The position numbers and the translations under genes were made by a program. 64,000 nt of DNA from an uncultured Dysosmobacter sp. Its GTDB lineage: Bacteria > Bacillota > Clostridia > Oscillospirales > Oscillospiraceae. Below the pieces are notes generated by a model. It ran no database searches and was not told where the DNA came from. It saw nothing but the letters and a program-made list of their open reading frames with translations. Positions 1 to 7,397 of the stretch are shown here, piece by piece. The stretch spans positions 62,001 through 126,000 of the forward strand of contig CANQPD010000005.1 of NCBI GenBank assembly GCA_947625655.1. The letters are read 5' to 3'. Every line of letters starts with the position of its first letter. Position 1 is the first letter of the stretch.

Positions 1-306
1 GCTGCGCAGGCGCTTGGCCAGGCGGGTCTTGTTCTTCAGGATCTGGCGCTCGATATAGCCCACCGCGGCGTCGATGGCGCCGCGCATATCCCCATCCGGC
101 GCCTGGGTCTGGGCGCGAAGCAGCGTGCCGCCGCCCCGGATGGTGATTTCCACCGTGCACAGGTGGTCCTTCTCCACAGAGAACGTCACAAAGGCGGTGG
201 TGTCCTCCTCCCGGAAATACCGCTCCAGCTTGGAGATCTTCTTCTCGGCATATTCCTTGATCGAGTCGTTCAGGGAGACCTTCTTGCAGGCATAGGTATA
301 CTTCAT
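1..306 (-). CDS. hpf: Ribosome hibernation promoting factor, HPF/RaiA family (3' end outside window)
   Basis: The 102 visible codons begin MKYTYACKKVSLNDSIKEY and continue with KKISKLERYF, then VEITIRGGGTLLRAQ and DMRGAIDAAVGYIERQI. This is the N-terminal beta-alpha-beta-beta-beta-alpha domain of HPF/YfiA, which binds the decoding region of the 30S subunit and silences ribosomes in stationary phase. In Firmicutes the long form also has a C-terminal dimerisation domain that builds 100S particles; that part would lie beyond base 1, so long versus short form cannot be decided. The ATG at 306-304 is preceded by AAAGGAG at good spacing. A TATACT box lies at 361-356, but its -35 partner is poor. 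The gene is separated by about 320 bases from the S1-domain gene. Confidence 0.93.
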   Translation of the reverse strand, partial: MKYTYACKKVSLNDSIKEYAEKKISKLERYFREEDTTAFVTFSVEKDHLCTVEITIRGGGTLLRAQTQAPDGDMRGAIDAAVGYIERQILKNKTRLAKRLRS

Positions 307-626
307 CGAGATCGCTCCTTTCGTGTGGGAGAGAGGCGTTTCCTCTCTTTTGTACAGTATAGCACATAAATTTGGGTTTGCATAGAGATTCCTGTGCGGA
401 TTTTACAATTTGTTCAAGGGTGACATCTTTCGCCAAAAGAAGTCCCCGGGCGACAAAAGCTCCCATTTACAAATCCATGGGAAACGTGCTACTATGATCT
501 AGGAAGCTTTCCAATATCCCACCCGCTTGGGCCGCACGGCGCGCGTCGCCGGGCGGCTCCTTTTTATCTGTCCGGGCGCCGGATCAAAAGGGGAGGCCGT
601 CCCCGCGGACGGCCTCCCGGTCACCT
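307..626. other. Intergenic region upstream of hpf
   Basis: No convincing ORF. It holds the hpf ribosome-binding site and a possible minus-strand -10 box (TATACT at 361-356), the terminator of the S1-domain gene (588-620), and a plus-strand hairpin with a T run (about 522-560) that has no gene in front of it. A box TATGAT at 493-498 could be the -10 of a short plus-strand transcript, but no well-placed -35 was found. Confidence 0.5.
588..620 (-). terminator. Intrinsic terminator after the S1-domain gene
   Basis: The stem GGGAGGCCGTCC / GGACGGCCTCCC lies just beyond the stop codon of the minus-strand S1-domain gene and is followed in that direction by CCTTTTG. It closes the yabP-yabQ-divIC-S1 transcription unit. 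Confidence 0.75.
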
Positions 627-1097
627 TTATCTTCTTCTGCGGCCGCCGCCCCGCTTGCCGTCGATGCTGCGGTTCAGGTCGGCCATCTTGCCCTCGGAGG
701 AGCTGAGGAACTGCTTGAGCTTGTCCTCAAAGGACTGATCCCCGGAGGGGGGCAGCGGCTGCTGGGGCGCCCGGGCAAAGGACCGGGGCTGCGCGGGTCT
801 GGACTGCGCGGGCCGGGGCGCGCCGCCGGCGGGGCGGGCGGGCCGGGGAGCGGGGCGCTCCTCCCGGGGCAGGGCCTTTTTGATGGAGAGATTGATCTTC
901 CCATTTTCCGCGGACAGGACCAGGACCTTGACGGTCTGCCCCTCCTGCAGGAAATCATGTACGTCGTTGACGAAGGTGTTGGCGATCTCCGAGATATGCA
1001 CCAGTCCGGACCGGCCGCCCTCCAGGGCGACAAACGCGCCAAATTTGGTGATCCCGGTCACCCTGCCTTCCAAAATGCTCCCAACCTGAGGCTCCAT
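627..1097 (-). CDS. S1 RNA-binding domain protein, YabR-like
   Basis: This 156 aa protein has one S1 (OB-fold) domain at residues 4-75 (GSILEGRVTGITKFGAFVAL ... GLVHISEIANTFVNDVHDFL), the typical S1 signature. A long Pro/Ala/Arg-rich disordered linker and a basic end (GKRGGGRRRR) follow. It matches B. subtilis YabR/general stress protein 13 in domain content and in position, directly after divIC. S1 proteins of this type bind RNA and often the ribosome; the precise role is not established. The low-complexity, Arg-rich C-terminus is longer than in YabR and would suit nonspecific RNA contact. It is the last gene of the unit and is followed by a terminator. Confidence 0.88.
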   Translation of the reverse strand: MEPQVGSILEGRVTGITKFGAFVALEGGRSGLVHISEIANTFVNDVHDFLQEGQTVKVLVLSAENGKINLSIKKALPREERPAPRPARPAGGAPRPAQSRPAQPRSFARAPQQPLPPSGDQSFEDKLKQFLSSSEGKMADLNRSIDGKRGGGRRRR

Positions 1098-1228
1098 ACC
1101 CTAATTTGTTTCTCCTTCCGATGATTTGGGCCGCAGCCGCCGGCGGGGCGGCGCGGCTTTTTGCAAAATAAGAGCGGTGCGGGCTCCGGCAGGGGAGACG
1201 GATGTCCCCCCTCGCCACCCGGCACCGT

Positions 1229-1534
1229 TCAGTTGCTCGTATCGTAAAACACATACTCGCCGGGGGTGACATAGCCCAGCTCATCCCGGGCGATCTCCTC
1301 GATCTTCTCCGGGGTGACGCCCTCGGCGATGTCCTCTTTCAGCGCGTCGTTCTCCTGCTGCAGCTCCGCCACCTGGTCGGCGTAACTGTCCCGCTGGGCC
1401 CGGGCGCTTTCCACCTGGCCCTGGAGCCCGTGCAGCTGCCAGCCGATGGCCCCCAGCAGCGCCAGGATCACCAGCTTGGTCAGAAGGCTGGTGCGGTGGC
1501 GGGGCCTTTTTCCCGCGGGCGCCTTTTTTGCCAT
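1229..1534 (-). CDS. divIC: Septum formation initiator DivIC/FtsB family
   Basis: A 101 aa bitopic membrane protein. A basic cytoplasmic head (MAKKAPAGKRPRHR) leads into one membrane segment at about residues 18-34 (LLTKLVILALLGAIGWQ). An extracellular coiled coil follows (QVESARAQRDSYADQVAELQ ... NDALKEDI), then the conserved tail IEEIARDELGYVTPGEYVFY. DivIC/FtsB works with FtsL and DivIB in the divisome to activate septal peptidoglycan synthesis. AAAGGAGG stands just before the ATG. The gene lies in the yabP-yabQ-divIC-S1 order known from B. subtilis. The reading frame of the upstream yabQ stays open through most of it, an unusual overlap discussed under yabQ. Confidence 0.92.
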   Translation of the reverse strand: MAKKAPAGKRPRHRTSLLTKLVILALLGAIGWQLHGLQGQVESARAQRDSYADQVAELQQENDALKEDIAEGVTPEKIEEIARDELGYVTPGEYVFYDTSN

Positions 1535-1994
1535 CTCTGCCGCCTCCTTTGTAAGCTGTCCGATGCCCAGTTTTTCTTATTGTATAGCATTTTCCCGCAA
1601 AATAAAAGAGATTTTTTCCGTGCCGGGCCATTTTTTTGCAAAAATTTTTCAGCCGCAGCAGGGGAAAGGACAGCAAATGCACCAAGCAGGCCAGGGTATC
1701 GGCCCAAAAGTCCCACACCGGGCGCAGCGGCTGGGACAGGGCGCAGAAGAACAGCACCGCGCCGCCCAGGGCCCCCAGCACCGCGAAGCCCCGCAGCTCT
1801 CCGCCGCACCGCCGCAGAAGAAAGCGGAAGGCGGCGCCCCCCACGGCCAGGCAGTAGGCCGTGTCCAGCGCGCCGGTAAAGCGGGGAAACCGCAGCCGAA
1901 AGGGCCGCAGCAGGTCGTACAGCACCCCGGCGGACAGCCCCAGCAGGATGGACTGGCAGAACACCAGCATCTGCTGGGAGACCTGGGCCCCCAT
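1281..1994 (-). CDS. yabQ: Spore cortex protein YabQ; 3' end runs on into divIC
   Basis: The first 135 residues are a clear YabQ: several hydrophobic segments (MLVFCQSILLGLSAGVLYDL, LDTAYCLAVGGAAFRFLL, FAVLGALGGAVLFFCAL, FWADTLACLVHLLSFPLL) followed by a basic stretch (RLKNFCKKMARHGKN). YabQ is a membrane protein needed for spore cortex formation, made in the mother cell. The start lies two bases past the yabP stop, so the two are translationally linked. The frame then stays open for 254 bases into divIC, giving a low-complexity Gly/Pro/Arg tail that looks non-native. A one-base shift in the A/T homopolymers near 1630-1650 would instead end the protein at a TAA at 1579-1577 (about 138 aa). 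Either the stop was lost by indel, or the tail is a tolerated overlap. Confidence 0.8.
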   Translation of the reverse strand: MGAQVSQQMLVFCQSILLGLSAGVLYDLLRPFRLRFPRFTGALDTAYCLAVGGAAFRFLLRRCGGELRGFAVLGALGGAVLFFCALSQPLRPVWDFWADTLACLVHLLSFPLLRLKNFCKKMARHGKNLFYFAGKCYTIRKTGHRTAYKGGGRDGKKGARGKKAPPPHQPSDQAGDPGAAGGHRLAAARAPGPGGKRPGPAGQLRRPGGGAAAGERRAERGHRRGRHPGEDRGDRPG

Positions 1995-1996
1995 CC

Positions 1997-2278
1997 CTAT
2001 CCGAACAGGCGGCTGAAAAAGCCGCCCCGGCCCTGTCCCCCGTCCTCATAGGTCACGGAGTCGATCCGCCCGTCCACATGCAGCTCCCCGCCGTCCAGGG
2101 ACAGCTTTCCGATGTGCAGATCCTCTCCGGTGATGACCAGCGTCCCGGCGGAGGTGGACATGACAATGCCGGTCTCGTCAAAGCGGTCCACGTCCTCCAC
2201 GCCGGAGACCGTCAGCCGCTCCCGTCCGATCAGCTCCAGCCGGTGGGCCGCCTGGGGCATGGTGTTGTAATCGTTCAT
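1997..2278 (-). CDS. yabP: Sporulation protein YabP
   Basis: A 93 aa protein with the YabP signature: HRLELIGRERLTVSGVEDVD, then FDETGIVMSTSAGTLVITGE and LHIGKLSLDGGELHVDGRID. YabP-family proteins are made under SigE control; YabP and YabQ are needed for normal cortex in B. subtilis, and the related YqfC binds the forespore surface. GGGAGGGA precedes the ATG. In other Firmicutes yabO (rqcP) lies directly upstream. Here about 600 bases containing repeat A separate the two, so yabP may depend on a promoter inside or beside the repeat. Confidence 0.92.
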   Translation of the reverse strand: MNDYNTMPQAAHRLELIGRERLTVSGVEDVDRFDETGIVMSTSAGTLVITGEDLHIGKLSLDGGELHVDGRIDSVTYEDGGQGRGGFFSRLFG

Positions 2279-2881
2279 TCTCTCGTCCCTCCCCTGTCCA
2301 CAGGATATGGGGCGGGGGCGGGAAATATGACTGGATCAAATGCCTGCCTTTCTCCCGAGGGCGGTTCCTCCTGTCAGGGTGTGAACCCCCCCTTGGGGGA
2401 GGCGGCCCGCCAGGGCGGATGAGAGGACGGGAGTTTTTCCTTTGGTCAAGGAGGGAGAGCCGCCCTGGCGGGCGGGGGTGGGAGGTTTGCGCCGTGTTGC
2501 GGCGCTGGAATGCACCCCCCATTTTCTTTTTGAAGCATCAAAAAGAAAATGCGCCGTGCACGGTGGAAAAGAAAAAATGCTCTGATCCAAACCTGCATCC
2601 CATGTGCCATGGGATGCAGGTTTGGGGATGCGAGCCTCGTGACGATGCGTTTGGCAGAACCTTGCCGGGCTTCATCCGGCTGCGCTATATGCCGGCGTTC
2701 GGTAGGGTGTCTATGCCGCATTTGGAACACTGGGTGCAGACTTGTGGGTGCTTGTCGGAAGGGCTTCATCAACAGCCCCGCTGACGCTGCGCCGGCTTTT
2801 AAACATCCGCAGGGGCCGCGCCCCCGGACAAACAAAAGCAGACATGGATTTCCATGCCTGCTTCTCCGTCAGATCGGGCCC
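2279..2881. other. Intergenic region carrying repeat A
   Basis: There are 603 bases between rqcP and yabP on the minus strand. 2279-2454 shows no coding potential but has an imperfect repetition of a Gly-rich motif (cccttgggggaggcggcccgc and its complement near 2455-2475). 2455-2822 is repeat A. 2823-2881 has no clear feature. Confidence 0.7.
2455..2822 (+). repeat. Repeat A: single-ended copy of the structured intergenic repeat family
   Basis: One end-unit in plus orientation, made of three parts. Hairpin 1 has stem ATTTTCTTTTTGA at 2521-2533 pairing perfectly with 2538-2550, loop AGCA. The invariant palindrome CCGTGCACGG lies at 2554-2563. Hairpin 2 is an 18-bp perfect stem, 2587-2604 with 2608-2625, loop TGC, capped by CATG-N3-CATG. 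A conserved tail follows (gcctcgtgacg, cttcatccggctgcgc, gccgcatttgg, gcagacttgtgggtgctt), then ccccgctgacgct and cgcaggggcc. It is preceded by the module ccgccctggcgggcggg that also begins repeat B. No second, inverted end is present. It sits inside the rqcP-yabP junction of a conserved operon. Confidence 0.85.
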
Positions 2882-3127
2882 TTACCGTCCGATCTCTTTA
2901 TAAAGGCTCACGGCGTCGGCCTGCTTCACCGTCTCCTGGACGGACAGCACCTCCACCGTCACCGTGCGGACGCCGAAGCGCAGGGAGATCTGATCTCCCA
3001 CCTTCACATCGCAGGACGCCCGGGCGGGCCTGCCGTTGACCGTCACCAGCCCGTTGTCGCAGGCCTCGTTGGCCACCGTCCGCCGCTTGATCAGCCGCGA
3101 GACCTTCAAATACTTGTCCAAACGCAT
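2882..3127 (-). CDS. rqcP: S4-domain RNA-binding protein RqcP (YabO)
   Basis: An 81 aa protein that is almost entirely one S4 domain: MRLDKYLKVSRLIKRRTVAN, then GLVTVNGRPARASCDVKVGD and ISLRFGVRTVTVEVL. RqcP binds the stalled 60S-type large subunit together with RqcH and tRNA-Ala and drives the alanine-tailing cycle of bacterial ribosome quality control. The family's basic face (KRR, R at 4, 11 and 16) is present. It follows HU and mazG as in the B. subtilis yabN-yabO order, with hupA inserted. GGAGCG before the ATG serves as ribosome-binding site. Confidence 0.9.
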   Translation of the reverse strand: MRLDKYLKVSRLIKRRTVANEACDNGLVTVNGRPARASCDVKVGDQISLRFGVRTVTVEVLSVQETVKQADAVSLYKEIGR

Positions 3128-3248
3128 GGAACGCTCCTCCAGGCAAGGACTGCCGGCACAGACGTGCCGGCAGCCGTTTTCAAACGCTCCGCCCCGGGCC
3201 CGCGGGCGCCGGGGAAAGAGGCGGGGAAAGCCAAGGCTCCCCCTTGAG

Positions 3249-3524
3249 TTACTTCGCGACAGCGTCCTTCAGGGCCTTGCCGGCCTTGAACACGGGCACG
3301 ACAGAGGCGGGGATCTCGATGGACTCCTTGGTCTTGGGGTTGCGGCCCAGGCGGGCGGCGCGCTTCTTCACCTCGAAGGAGCCGAAGCCCACCAGCTGCA
3401 CCTTCTCGCCTTCCTTCAGGGCGCCGGTAATGGTCTCCAGAGCGGCGGTCACAACAGCCTCGGCGTCCTTTTTGGAAACGTCCGCGGCAGCGGCGACAGC
3501 GCTGATCAGTTCTGCCTTGTTCAT
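3249..3524 (-). CDS. hup: HU family histone-like DNA-binding protein
   Basis: A 91 aa protein, the normal HU length: [20 protein letters not shown] (helical dimer base), [18 protein letters not shown] (hinge to beta arm), [15 protein letters not shown] (arm tip with the intercalating Pro) and [14 protein letters not shown] at the end. It binds and bends DNA as a dimer and organises the nucleoid. The start was set at the ATG at 3524-3522 because AGGAGG lies seven to eight bases before it and HU proteins begin MNK; nine more codons are open upstream but lack such a site. HU between mazG and rqcP is a common clostridial arrangement. Confidence 0.95.
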   Translation of the reverse strand: MNKAELISAVAAAADVSKKDAEAVVTAALETITGALKEGEKVQLVGFGSFEVKKRAARLGRNPKTKESIEIPASVVPVFKAGKALKDAVAK

Positions 3525-3584
3525 GGGTATTGTCCTCCTAATCAAATTCATTTGTTCATAATATCTCTTAAACGCGGCTGCGTG

Positions 3585-4391
3585 TTAAGACAATTCCTGC
3601 TTGGCCCTTTTCCACAGGGCCTCCAGTTCCGCCTCGGTGTACTCCGCCAGGGGCTTGTCCGCGCTCTCCTCCACCCGGCGGAAGCGCGTGTCAAACTTGT
3701 CGCAGGCACAGTGGAGGGCATCCTCCGGATCCACGCCGGACATCTGGGCGATCTTGGCGGCGGCGAACAGCGTGTCGCCCACTTCCTCCCGCACGCCGTG
3801 GGACACCTCCGCGGCCCGTTCGGCCTCCACGGCCGCCCGCAGCTCCCGGACCTCCTCTTCCAGCTTGTCCAGGGCGCCGGAGATGCTGTCCCAGTTGAAG
3901 CCCGCCTTCGCGGTCTTGGAGATGATCTTCTCGGCCCGCCACAGGGCGGGCAGGGTGTGGGGCACGGCCTCGATGGCGTCAGCGGTGGAGCGCTGGCCCT
4001 TTTCCTTCCGCTTCAGGGCCTCCCAGTTCACCAGGACCTCTTCGCTGGTGTCGGCCTGCATGGTGCCGCCGAACACATGGGGGTGGCGGTACACCAGCTT
4101 CTGGGCCACGCCGTCCACCACGTCGTCCATGGTGAAGCGGCCCCGCTCCGCCTCGATCTGGGCATGAAAGGCCACCTGCATCAAAATATCCCCCAGCTCC
4201 TCGCACATGGCGTGGGGATCGTCGTGGTCGATGGCGTCCAGGGCCTCATAGGTCTCCTCCAGAAAATTCCGGCGGATGGAGCCGTGGGTCTGCTCCGCGT
4301 CCCAGGGGCAGCCCCCCGGCGCCCGCAGAAGCCGCATGATCTCCAGGAAATCCTCCCACCCATAACGGGGCTTACATTGAAAATCTACCAT
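3585..4391 (-). CDS. mazG: Nucleoside triphosphate pyrophosphohydrolase MazG
   Basis: 268 aa with two tandem MazG domains. The first has the hallmark LRAPGGCPWDAEQTHGSIRR, then EETYEALDAI and EELGDILMQVAFHA, carrying the metal-binding EExxE and ExxD motifs. The second runs LDKLEEEVRELRAAVEAE ... REEVGDTLFAAAKIA with the same motifs. MazG hydrolyses (d)NTPs to NMP and pyrophosphate, a house-cleaning reaction that removes aberrant nucleotides and lowers ppGpp indirectly. B. subtilis YabN also has a tetrapyrrole methylase domain in front; that domain is absent here. Confidence 0.93.
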   Translation of the reverse strand: MVDFQCKPRYGWEDFLEIMRLLRAPGGCPWDAEQTHGSIRRNFLEETYEALDAIDHDDPHAMCEELGDILMQVAFHAQIEAERGRFTMDDVVDGVAQKLVYRHPHVFGGTMQADTSEEVLVNWEALKRKEKGQRSTADAIEAVPHTLPALWRAEKIISKTAKAGFNWDSISGALDKLEEEVRELRAAVEAERAAEVSHGVREEVGDTLFAAAKIAQMSGVDPEDALHCACDKFDTRFRRVEESADKPLAEYTEAELEALWKRAKQELS

Positions 4392-4481
4392 ACATTATCC
4401 GCCTTTGCAAGAAATTTCGTTGGAAAACCCTTGATTTTCAAGGATTTCTTCCGGAGCCGGGGCCAGGCGGCCCCCCGCCCC

Positions 4482-6092
4482 TCATTTTAAGCGCAGAAGT
4501 TTGACGATCTTTTCGCCGTGGGGGACGGACCGCACGTCCTCCGCCCGCAGAATGCGCAGGGCGACGACCAAAACGGCATACACCGCCACGCCGGCCAGGA
4601 TGCCGCACAGCGTGGCTGCGGCGTTGGCCATATAGACGGAATGGCCGCCAAGGGCCCGGTCCGCGAAGCCGTACACCGCCCAGGCCGCGCCGCCCATGAG
4701 CACGGAGGCGACGACGGGCTTTGCGAACAGCTGGAGATACCGGGGCTTCTCCGGCGAGTATTCCCACACGAAGAACAGATTCAGCCCCACGATGACCAGA
4801 TAACAGCACAGGGTGGAAACCGGCGCGCCGTGGATGTTGATGTCAGGATTCCCCACCAGCACATAGTTCATCACCACCTTGGTGACGCCGCCGGCCCCCA
4901 CGGTGAAAATGGGCAGTTTCTCCTTGCCGTAGGTCTGGAGGATGGCGTTGGTCAGGATCATCAGGCAGATGAAGATTAAGGCAATGCCCAAAATCCGCAG
5001 ATGGGGCCCCGCCGCCAGCGCGTCCTCATACTGGGCGGGCAGCACCAGCACCATGATGGGGGTGGACAGCACGGAGAGCCCGATGCCCGCCGGCAGCGCC
5101 AGGATGGCGATGAGCCGGAAGGCGGAGGAGACGATGCGGTCGGCCCCCCTGTGGTCGCCCCTGGCCAGGGCCGCCGCCGCGAAGGGGATCAGGCTCATGG
5201 TGACGGGATAGACGAAGGACGCCACCATGTTGGGCATATCCATGGCCATACCGTACTGGCCGTTCAGCGCCGCCGCCTCTTTTTCCGACAGCAGCAGGGC
5301 GTTTTGCAGCTGGCCCATGACGATCTTGGTGTCGATGAGGTTGATGATGCTCATGGCGGAGTTGCTGAGGGTGATGGGGATGCCGATGACCAGGATCTGG
5401 CGCAGCAGCGCCCCGCTGCCGGAGGGGACGTCCAGAGAGGGGGTCCGGTTCCGGTGGGTCAGGAGATAGCCGATCAAAAACGCCATGGACAGCACGGTGC
5501 CGATGGTCACGCCGAAGATGGCGCCCGCCGCGCCCATCTCCAGGCTCTTGCCCGCCCGCAGCAGATACCAGGCCAAAGGCAGGCCGATGCCCAGCTTGCA
5601 CAGCGCCTCCAGCACCTGGCTGACGGCGGTGGGCGTCATGTTGCCCTGGCCCTGGGTGTAGCCCCGCATGCAGGCCAGCAGGCACACGCAGAACACGGCA
5701 GGGGCCAGGGCCCGGACCGCCTGGTGGGCCAGGCTGTTCTCCAAAAACTCTGCCAGCCCCTCCGCCCGGAAGAACATGAACAGGGAGCCCACCGTTCCCA
5801 GGCAGAAAAACAGCACGATGGCCGTGCGGAAGATCTTCCGCTTCTCATTTTCCCGCCCCTGGGCGTGGGCCTGGCTGGTGAGCTTGGAGATGGCCAGGGG
5901 CAGCCCGGCGGTGGAGACGGTCAGCAGCACGTTGTAAATGTAATAGGCCGTGTTGAAATAGGCCTTCCCCTCGCCGCCCAGGATATTGTTCAGCGGGAAC
6001 TTGTAAAACGCGCCGATGACCTTGACGATGGCCACAGCCGCCGCCAAAATGGCGGCGCCGCCCAGGAAGGATTGCTTTTTTTGATTCGACAT
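4482..6092 (-). CDS. Polysaccharide/lipid II flippase, SpoVB/MurJ (MVF) family
   Basis: 536 aa with about 14 hydrophobic segments. The N-terminus SFLGGAAILAAAVAIVKVIGAFYKFPLNNILGG matches the SpoVB/YabM group (A-x2-V-K-x-I-G-x2-Y-x-I-P). Inner repeats such as QILVIGIPITLSNSAMSIIN, with conserved polar residues, fit the MOP superfamily. Members flip undecaprenyl-linked sugars across the membrane; SpoVB acts in spore cortex formation. In B. subtilis yabM sits directly before yabN (mazG), as here. The ATG at 6092 is preferred over 6110 because GAGG lies before it. SpoVB versus a vegetative MurJ role cannot be separated from sequence alone. Confidence 0.88.
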   Translation of the reverse strand: MSNQKKQSFLGGAAILAAAVAIVKVIGAFYKFPLNNILGGEGKAYFNTAYYIYNVLLTVSTAGLPLAISKLTSQAHAQGRENEKRKIFRTAIVLFFCLGTVGSLFMFFRAEGLAEFLENSLAHQAVRALAPAVFCVCLLACMRGYTQGQGNMTPTAVSQVLEALCKLGIGLPLAWYLLRAGKSLEMGAAGAIFGVTIGTVLSMAFLIGYLLTHRNRTPSLDVPSGSGALLRQILVIGIPITLSNSAMSIINLIDTKIVMGQLQNALLLSEKEAAALNGQYGMAMDMPNMVASFVYPVTMSLIPFAAAALARGDHRGADRIVSSAFRLIAILALPAGIGLSVLSTPIMVLVLPAQYEDALAAGPHLRILGIALIFICLMILTNAILQTYGKEKLPIFTVGAGGVTKVVMNYVLVGNPDINIHGAPVSTLCCYLVIVGLNLFFVWEYSPEKPRYLQLFAKPVVASVLMGGAAWAVYGFADRALGGHSVYMANAAATLCGILAGVAVYAVLVVALRILRAEDVRSVPHGEKIVKLLRLK

Positions 6093-6164
6093 GGGGCGAT
6101 TACCTCGCATTTATCAAAGGATGCGCAAAGTGTTTTGCTTCAATGTATTGCCGGAAGCGGCGGT

Positions 6165-6992
6165 TTATACCCGCTTCAGGCACGCCTTCACCAGCGCGGT
6201 GAACTTCGGCCCCGCCTCCACGCCGGCGGCGATGACCTCCTCGCCGGAAAGGGGCCGGTCCAGCACTCCCGCCGCCATGTTGGTGCAAAGGGTAAAACCC
6301 AGCACATTCATGCCGCAGTGGGCGGCCACGATGGCCTCCGGCACGGTGGACATGCCCACGGCGTCGGCGCCCAGGATCCGGGCCGCCCGGACCTCGGCGG
6401 GGGTCTCATACTGGGGGCCGGGGAAGTACATATACACGCCCTGGCGCAGGGGGATGCCCAGTTCCCCGGCGGCCTGCCGGGCCGCGTCCTGCAGCGCCGG
6501 CGTGTAGACATGGCTCATGTCCGGGAACCGGGGGCCGAATTCGTCCATATTGGCCCCGCACAGGGGGCTTTCGCCAAAGAGCTTGATGTGGTCGGTGATG
6601 AGCATGATATCCCCGGCGGAAAAGGCGGTGTTCACCGCCCCGGCGGCATTGGTGACGATCAGCGTCTCCGCCCCCAGCAGCCGCAGCACCCGGACGGGGT
6701 AGCTCACGTCCGCGAAGCTCCACCCCTCGTAGGTGTGGAGCCGTCCCTGCATCACCGCCGCGTCCTGTCCGGCCAGACGGCCGAAGACGAACCGTCCCCT
6801 GTGGTCCGGGGCGGTGGAGCGCTTCATGTGGGGCACGTTCTCATAGGGCACCGCGATGGGGTCCTCCACCTGGTCCCCCAGGGCCCCCAGGCCGGAGCCC
6901 AGGATCAGCAAAACCCGGGGGCGGAAGCTCCCCAGCCGTTCCCGCAGCGCCTGGGCGCTCTCCCGGCACTGCGCATAGGTATACCGCTCCAT
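6165..6992 (-). CDS. punA: Purine nucleoside phosphorylase, trimeric type
   Basis: 275 aa. It has the class I signature RVLLILGSGLGALGDQVEDP, the phosphate-binding DHRGRFVFGRL and MQGRLHTYEGWS, the conserved VTNAAGAVN, and near the end DAVGMSTVPEAIVAAHCGM. The enzyme cleaves inosine, guanosine and deoxy forms with phosphate to free base and (deoxy)ribose-1-phosphate in purine salvage. The start was set at the ATG 6992-6990, which overlaps the TGA of the upstream zinc-ribbon gene by one base (TGATG), a typical coupled junction; a six-codon extension upstream is possible but less likely. Confidence 0.93.
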   Translation of the reverse strand: MERYTYAQCRESAQALRERLGSFRPRVLLILGSGLGALGDQVEDPIAVPYENVPHMKRSTAPDHRGRFVFGRLAGQDAAVMQGRLHTYEGWSFADVSYPVRVLRLLGAETLIVTNAAGAVNTAFSAGDIMLITDHIKLFGESPLCGANMDEFGPRFPDMSHVYTPALQDAARQAAGELGIPLRQGVYMYFPGPQYETPAEVRAARILGADAVGMSTVPEAIVAAHCGMNVLGFTLCTNMAAGVLDRPLSGEEVIAAGVEAGPKFTALVKACLKRV

Positions 6993-7384
6993 CACAGTTT
7001 CCCGCCGCATTCCCGGCAGAACGCGTCGCCCTCCCGCACGGCGGCGCCGCAGGTGGCACAGGTCCCGGCCTCCTGTTCCCGGCCGATCCCCTCGTTCACC
7101 TCCCGGAGCTCCGCCTTCAGGCCGTCGATCTCCTGGAGCTTGGCCAGCAGCACCTCCGAGTCGGTGGGGTCGCCGGTATGGGTGGCGTACAGCATGGCGC
7201 CCAGCTCCCGCAGTCCCTCGTCCACCGCGCTCTCCAGCGTGGCGGCGCGGATGCGCAGCTTGGCCACAGACAGCAGCTCCCCGGCCTTTTTCCCCACGCC
7301 GTAAGCGGCATCGGCGGCCGCGTCGCCCACCTGGAGCGCGGTGCGCTGGACGCTGTCCAGCAGTTCCTGCATTTTTTCGTTCAT
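6992..7384 (-). CDS. Small zinc-ribbon protein with helical N-terminus
   Basis: A 130 aa protein. Residues 1-105 are predicted helical and amphipathic (MNEKMQELLDSVQRTALQVG, KAGELLSVAKLRIRAATLES, LLAKLQEIDGLKAELREVNE). Residues 107-130 form a zinc ribbon, CATCGAAVREGDAFCRECGG, with CxxC-x10-CxxC. The layout resembles small clostridial proteins annotated only as zinc-ribbon or YtxH-like; function unknown. GGAGG precedes the ATG at 7384. It lies 13 bases after the uridine-kinase-like gene and is coupled to punA, so it is co-transcribed with nucleoside metabolism genes. That does not prove a shared function. Confidence 0.8.
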   Translation of the reverse strand: MNEKMQELLDSVQRTALQVGDAAADAAYGVGKKAGELLSVAKLRIRAATLESAVDEGLRELGAMLYATHTGDPTDSEVLLAKLQEIDGLKAELREVNEGIGREQEAGTCATCGAAVREGDAFCRECGGKL

Positions 7385-7397
7385 CACAGATCCTCCC

